A stretch of DNA of 64,000 bases from Streptomyces mobaraensis (GTDB lineage: Bacteria > Actinomycetota > Actinomycetes > Streptomycetales > Streptomycetaceae). Below are positions 61,752 to 64,000 of this stretch, piece after piece. The DNA lies in the NCBI RefSeq assembly GCF_020099395.1, contig NZ_CP083590.1:558001-622000 (forward strand), given 5' to 3'. A program made the position numbers and the translations under genes. The notes under the pieces were generated by a model. It was given only the letters and a program-made list of their open reading frames with translations, searched no databases and had not been told where the DNA came from. Each line of letters opens with the position of its first letter. Position 1 is the stretch's first letter.

Positions 61752-62093
61752 TCAGTGGTTGTTCGTCATGCCAGCGCGGACTCGATCAGTCACGATCTCG
61801 ATCGCAACATCCCTAGCGAACCTGATCGTTTCGCGCTCCCCAGGCAGCTCGGCCCGGCGGATCTCGGCAGTAATCAAAGCGGGGCGGCTCTCGTCGTCCG
61901 CGTTGCACAGAAGGGATTCGAAGGGGATACGGAGGGCGTGCGCCAGGGTCACGAAGGATGTGAGGGAAGGGAGACGCTCACCGTTCTCCCAGCGGTAGAC
62001 ACGGGCACTGTCGACGCCCATACGAGCAGCGAGCTGTGGAACGGTCAGCCCCAGCTTGATCCGTCGTGCGCGAGCCTTGACGGGGTCGTACAT
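61752..62093 (-). CDS. XRE-family repressor
   Basis: The 113-residue protein is an XRE helix-turn-helix (ARRIKLGLTVPQLAARMGVD, ARVYRWENGERLP) followed by a helical tail with ALRIPFESLLC. It is the size of phage immunity repressors. It starts 175 bases from the serine recombinase stop and is transcribed in the same direction, away from the recombinase. It probably controls element genes such as the recombinase. Confidence 0.78.
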   Translation of the reverse strand: MYDPVKARARRIKLGLTVPQLAARMGVDSARVYRWENGERLPSLTSFVTLAHALRIPFESLLCNADDESRPALITAEIRRAELPGERETIRFARDVAIEIVTDRVRAGMTNNH

Positions 62094-62141
62094 GCGGGGT
62101 TCCTCTCGATATGTCAGAAGGCAGTCGCCCGACCAAAAGAA

Positions 62142-62200
62142 AGACCCCGCCTTGTCTCTTGCCGCCCAAGAAACGAGGGCGCGGACTAAAGGCGGGGCCT
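62142..62200. terminator. long inverted repeat between recombinase and repressor
   Basis: AGACCCCGCCTT (62142-62153) pairs with AAGGCGGGGCCT (62189-62200) with one mismatch, separated by 35 bases. It could terminate the recombinase transcript or be part of an attachment-site region. Confidence 0.45.
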
Positions 62201-62267
62201 TCTGTACTGATTAAGTTCGGGTGGGGTACACGAGCGGGAATCAGCGGCAGCGCGTTCGGCCGCAGTC

Positions 62268-63895
62268 TCAGGCGGCCGCGGTGAGCCCCTGAGTCGGCGT
62301 CTCGACCCAATCGAAGACCAGCCGATCGTGGATCGGTGTCTTGTCCCCCTGCCCCTTCGAGGGCTTGAGCGTCACGCTGTTGAGTGCGCATCGCAGCAAC
62401 ATGCGCTTGTCGACGAGAGTCGCGCCGTCGAACATCTCGGCCAGCAGTTCGCCGTCCAGCAGCGGACCGAGGTCCGTCTGGCGGTGCAGTTCCGCCAGCT
62501 CGGCGCGCATGGCGCTGATCTGGTCGTTGAGGGCCGCCGAGAGTTGCTCGTATCGCGCGGGCTTCATGCGCCCATGCACGTAGTACGCATCGTCCAGTTC
62601 CGACGACCGCCGCTCGGCATCGTCCAGAGCGGCGGAGACCTCTCGCCGTCGCGCGCCCCGCTCCGGATCCTGGTATTCCAGCCATCGTCGGGCGATCTCG
62701 TGCAGGACCGGATCGTCGTGTTCCATGGCCGACACCCGGGCGACCCAGACCCCGGATACCGCCTCGTCCACTCGGCCGGCCTTCGTGCGTACCCCGGCGC
62801 ATGCCGCCGCACCGCCTTCCATGCGCGTCCGACAGCGGTACGACTCGCCGCCCGAGACCAAGCCCACCTTGCAGTGCGGGCACAGCATGATGCCGGTCAG
62901 CATCTTGCCGGGCTGCTTGGCTCCGTGGCTTCCCTTGATGCCTCGCACTGTCCGGGACGCGAACTGCGCGCGGATCGCGTACCTCTCGCCGAGGGAGACC
63001 ACGCCCGTGCCGCAGTGGACAGGGTGCCCGTCGGCTCCGATCAACGGGTCCGCCTTCCAGCCCCACTTGTCGATTGGATTCCCGTACTCGTCCGTGTGCC
63101 GTTCGCGGTGTGGCACCAGGCCCGCCCACAGCGGTGACTGGGCCATGCGGGAGATCGCGTTCGCGGACCAGTGCCGACCTGTACGGGTGGTCGCCCCGTC
63201 TGCGGTCAGAACGTGAGCGATCCTCGTACTCGCCTCGCCCCGCAACAGCGCCTCGGCGATCCGCCGGGCGGTCGGGTACTCGTCCGGATTCGGACCGACC
63301 TTGCCGTCACCAAGGTGCATCACGCCGTAAGGGGGCCTGCCGCCCGGAGCGCGCCCGATGATGCGGTGCTCGTCCAGCCCTGTCTGGACACGCAGCGCGA
63401 TGTCCTTCGCTTCGTCCCGGGCCCTCTCGGAGAGGAACGCGAAGATCATGCGCCCTCCCTTGCTGGAGTCCAATGACTCGATCACCGAGACAAGGCGGGC
63501 GCGCCGTTTCTCCAGCTCGTCCAGGAGGGAGCCGACCGCGCCCATGCCCCGCCGGTCGAGCCGGTCCGTCTTCCAACGGCGAGCGTTTTGGAGAGGCCCG
63601 CCAGAACCGCTTCCTTCGCCTTCTCGAACTCGTCCCGGCGGACGTGCGCCTTGCTTGCGCTGCGCTGCTCGAACCACACATGCCGGATGCCCAGCCCTTC
63701 GGACCGGGCCCAGCGCACCACGTCCCGCAGGTGGGCCCGGAGCGTGGCCAGATCTTCCCGCTTCTTGGAACGGCGGATGTATACGTCGACGAGGTCGGCC
63801 GGAGCGCCCTCAGCAGGGCGGTCCAACCCCAGGGCGGCCAGTTCGTCCTCGGAGAAGCCCAGGGCCTTGAGAGCCCCCGAGTCTTCGCGTCTCAT
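62268..63895 (-). pseudogene. large serine recombinase, frameshifted
   Basis: From ATG 63895 the frame shows the resolvase catalytic start: DLVDVYIRRSKKRED with nucleophile Ser43, then RHVWFEQRSASKAHVRRDEF. It shifts near 63573-63577, where KTLAV should join WKTDRLDRRGMGAVGSLLDE; one base is missing. The other frame then has the recombinase domain (GGRPPYGVMHLGDG, ATTRTGRHWSANAISRM) and the zinc ribbon (CPHCKVGL, YRCRTR) with a coiled-coil tail to 62268. These enzymes integrate phages and elements between att sites. As sequenced it is broken. Confidence 0.83.
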
Positions 63896-64000
63896 GTTTC
63901 TCAGCCTCTGCCGTGCGCGACGTCTTCGCACAGCAGAGGGCACCTAGGGAGTTAACCCACCGCCCTCCGGCGATCGAGATTCCCCGGCTGTCCGCGGGCG
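63896..64000. other. region upstream of recombinase, window end
   Basis: Contains CCTAGGGAGTTAA at 63943-63955 beside the recombinase start, the place where attP or one att half normally lies in serine-integrase elements. No gene is visible before the window ends. Confidence 0.35.

Overview
The window reads as an actinobacterial chromosome, almost certainly Streptomyces. It has very high GC, strong GC-rich third-codon bias, frequent GTG/TTG starts with clear Shine-Dalgarno boxes, and many 4-base start/stop overlaps. It also carries family combinations typical of that genus: an ATP-binding/XRE/DUF397 trio, DUF6879 clusters, a divergent ClpP, a c-di-AMP riboswitch before an NlpC/P60 wall hydrolase, and a Pycsar-type membrane protein. 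All calls come from reading the sequence and remembered family features; no search was run.

Layout. 1-2.4 kb is decayed accessory DNA: the tail of an unknown gene, a terpene synthase cut off just after its metal-binding motif, and remnants. 2.5-6.8 kb holds a ClpP paralogue that has lost two catalytic residues, the riboswitch-linked NlpC/P60 protein, and a regulatory trio. 6.8-11.6 kb is the biotin locus (bioF divergent from bioB-bioA-bioD), with a one-base homopolymer shift in bioF. 11.8-22 kb is mostly housekeeping: a methyltransferase, a TetR/monooxygenase pair around a palindrome, two CNNM-type transporters, GDSL esterase, purB, a Mug-type glycosylase, an EF-hand protein and a ROK regulator. 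22-32 kb has a GntR/HutC regulator, hydrolase, lipoprotein, ABC exporter next to a two-component system, a secreted protein, a P-loop protein and a flavin-disulfide reductase. 32-33 kb is a 48-bp minisatellite.

33-46 kb includes a flavin reductase-like protein, an ACT/GNAT protein, a DUF885 protein, a small sigma-factor operon, an ATP-grasp protein, rhodanese, an Lrp regulator and sbcD-sbcC. At 46 kb a Crp-like gene without its DNA-binding domain sits beside an orphan Pycsar-type effector. 47.8-54.5 kb is a polymorphic-toxin island: SseB-like protein, a partner, a 1,576-residue Rhs protein with a T7SS-type N-terminus and a nuclease-fold tip, and two candidate immunity genes.

From about 55.03 kb to the end is a probable integrated element. 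It appears to begin in the atypical last codons of a CoA-binding gene. It carries an XRE-controlled set of overlapping small genes, DUF6879, a cysteine-free ML-domain (NPC2-like) protein resembling eukaryotic lipid-transfer proteins, HNH nuclease, a phage-capsid fragment with a nonsense codon, a second XRE repressor and a frameshifted large serine recombinase.
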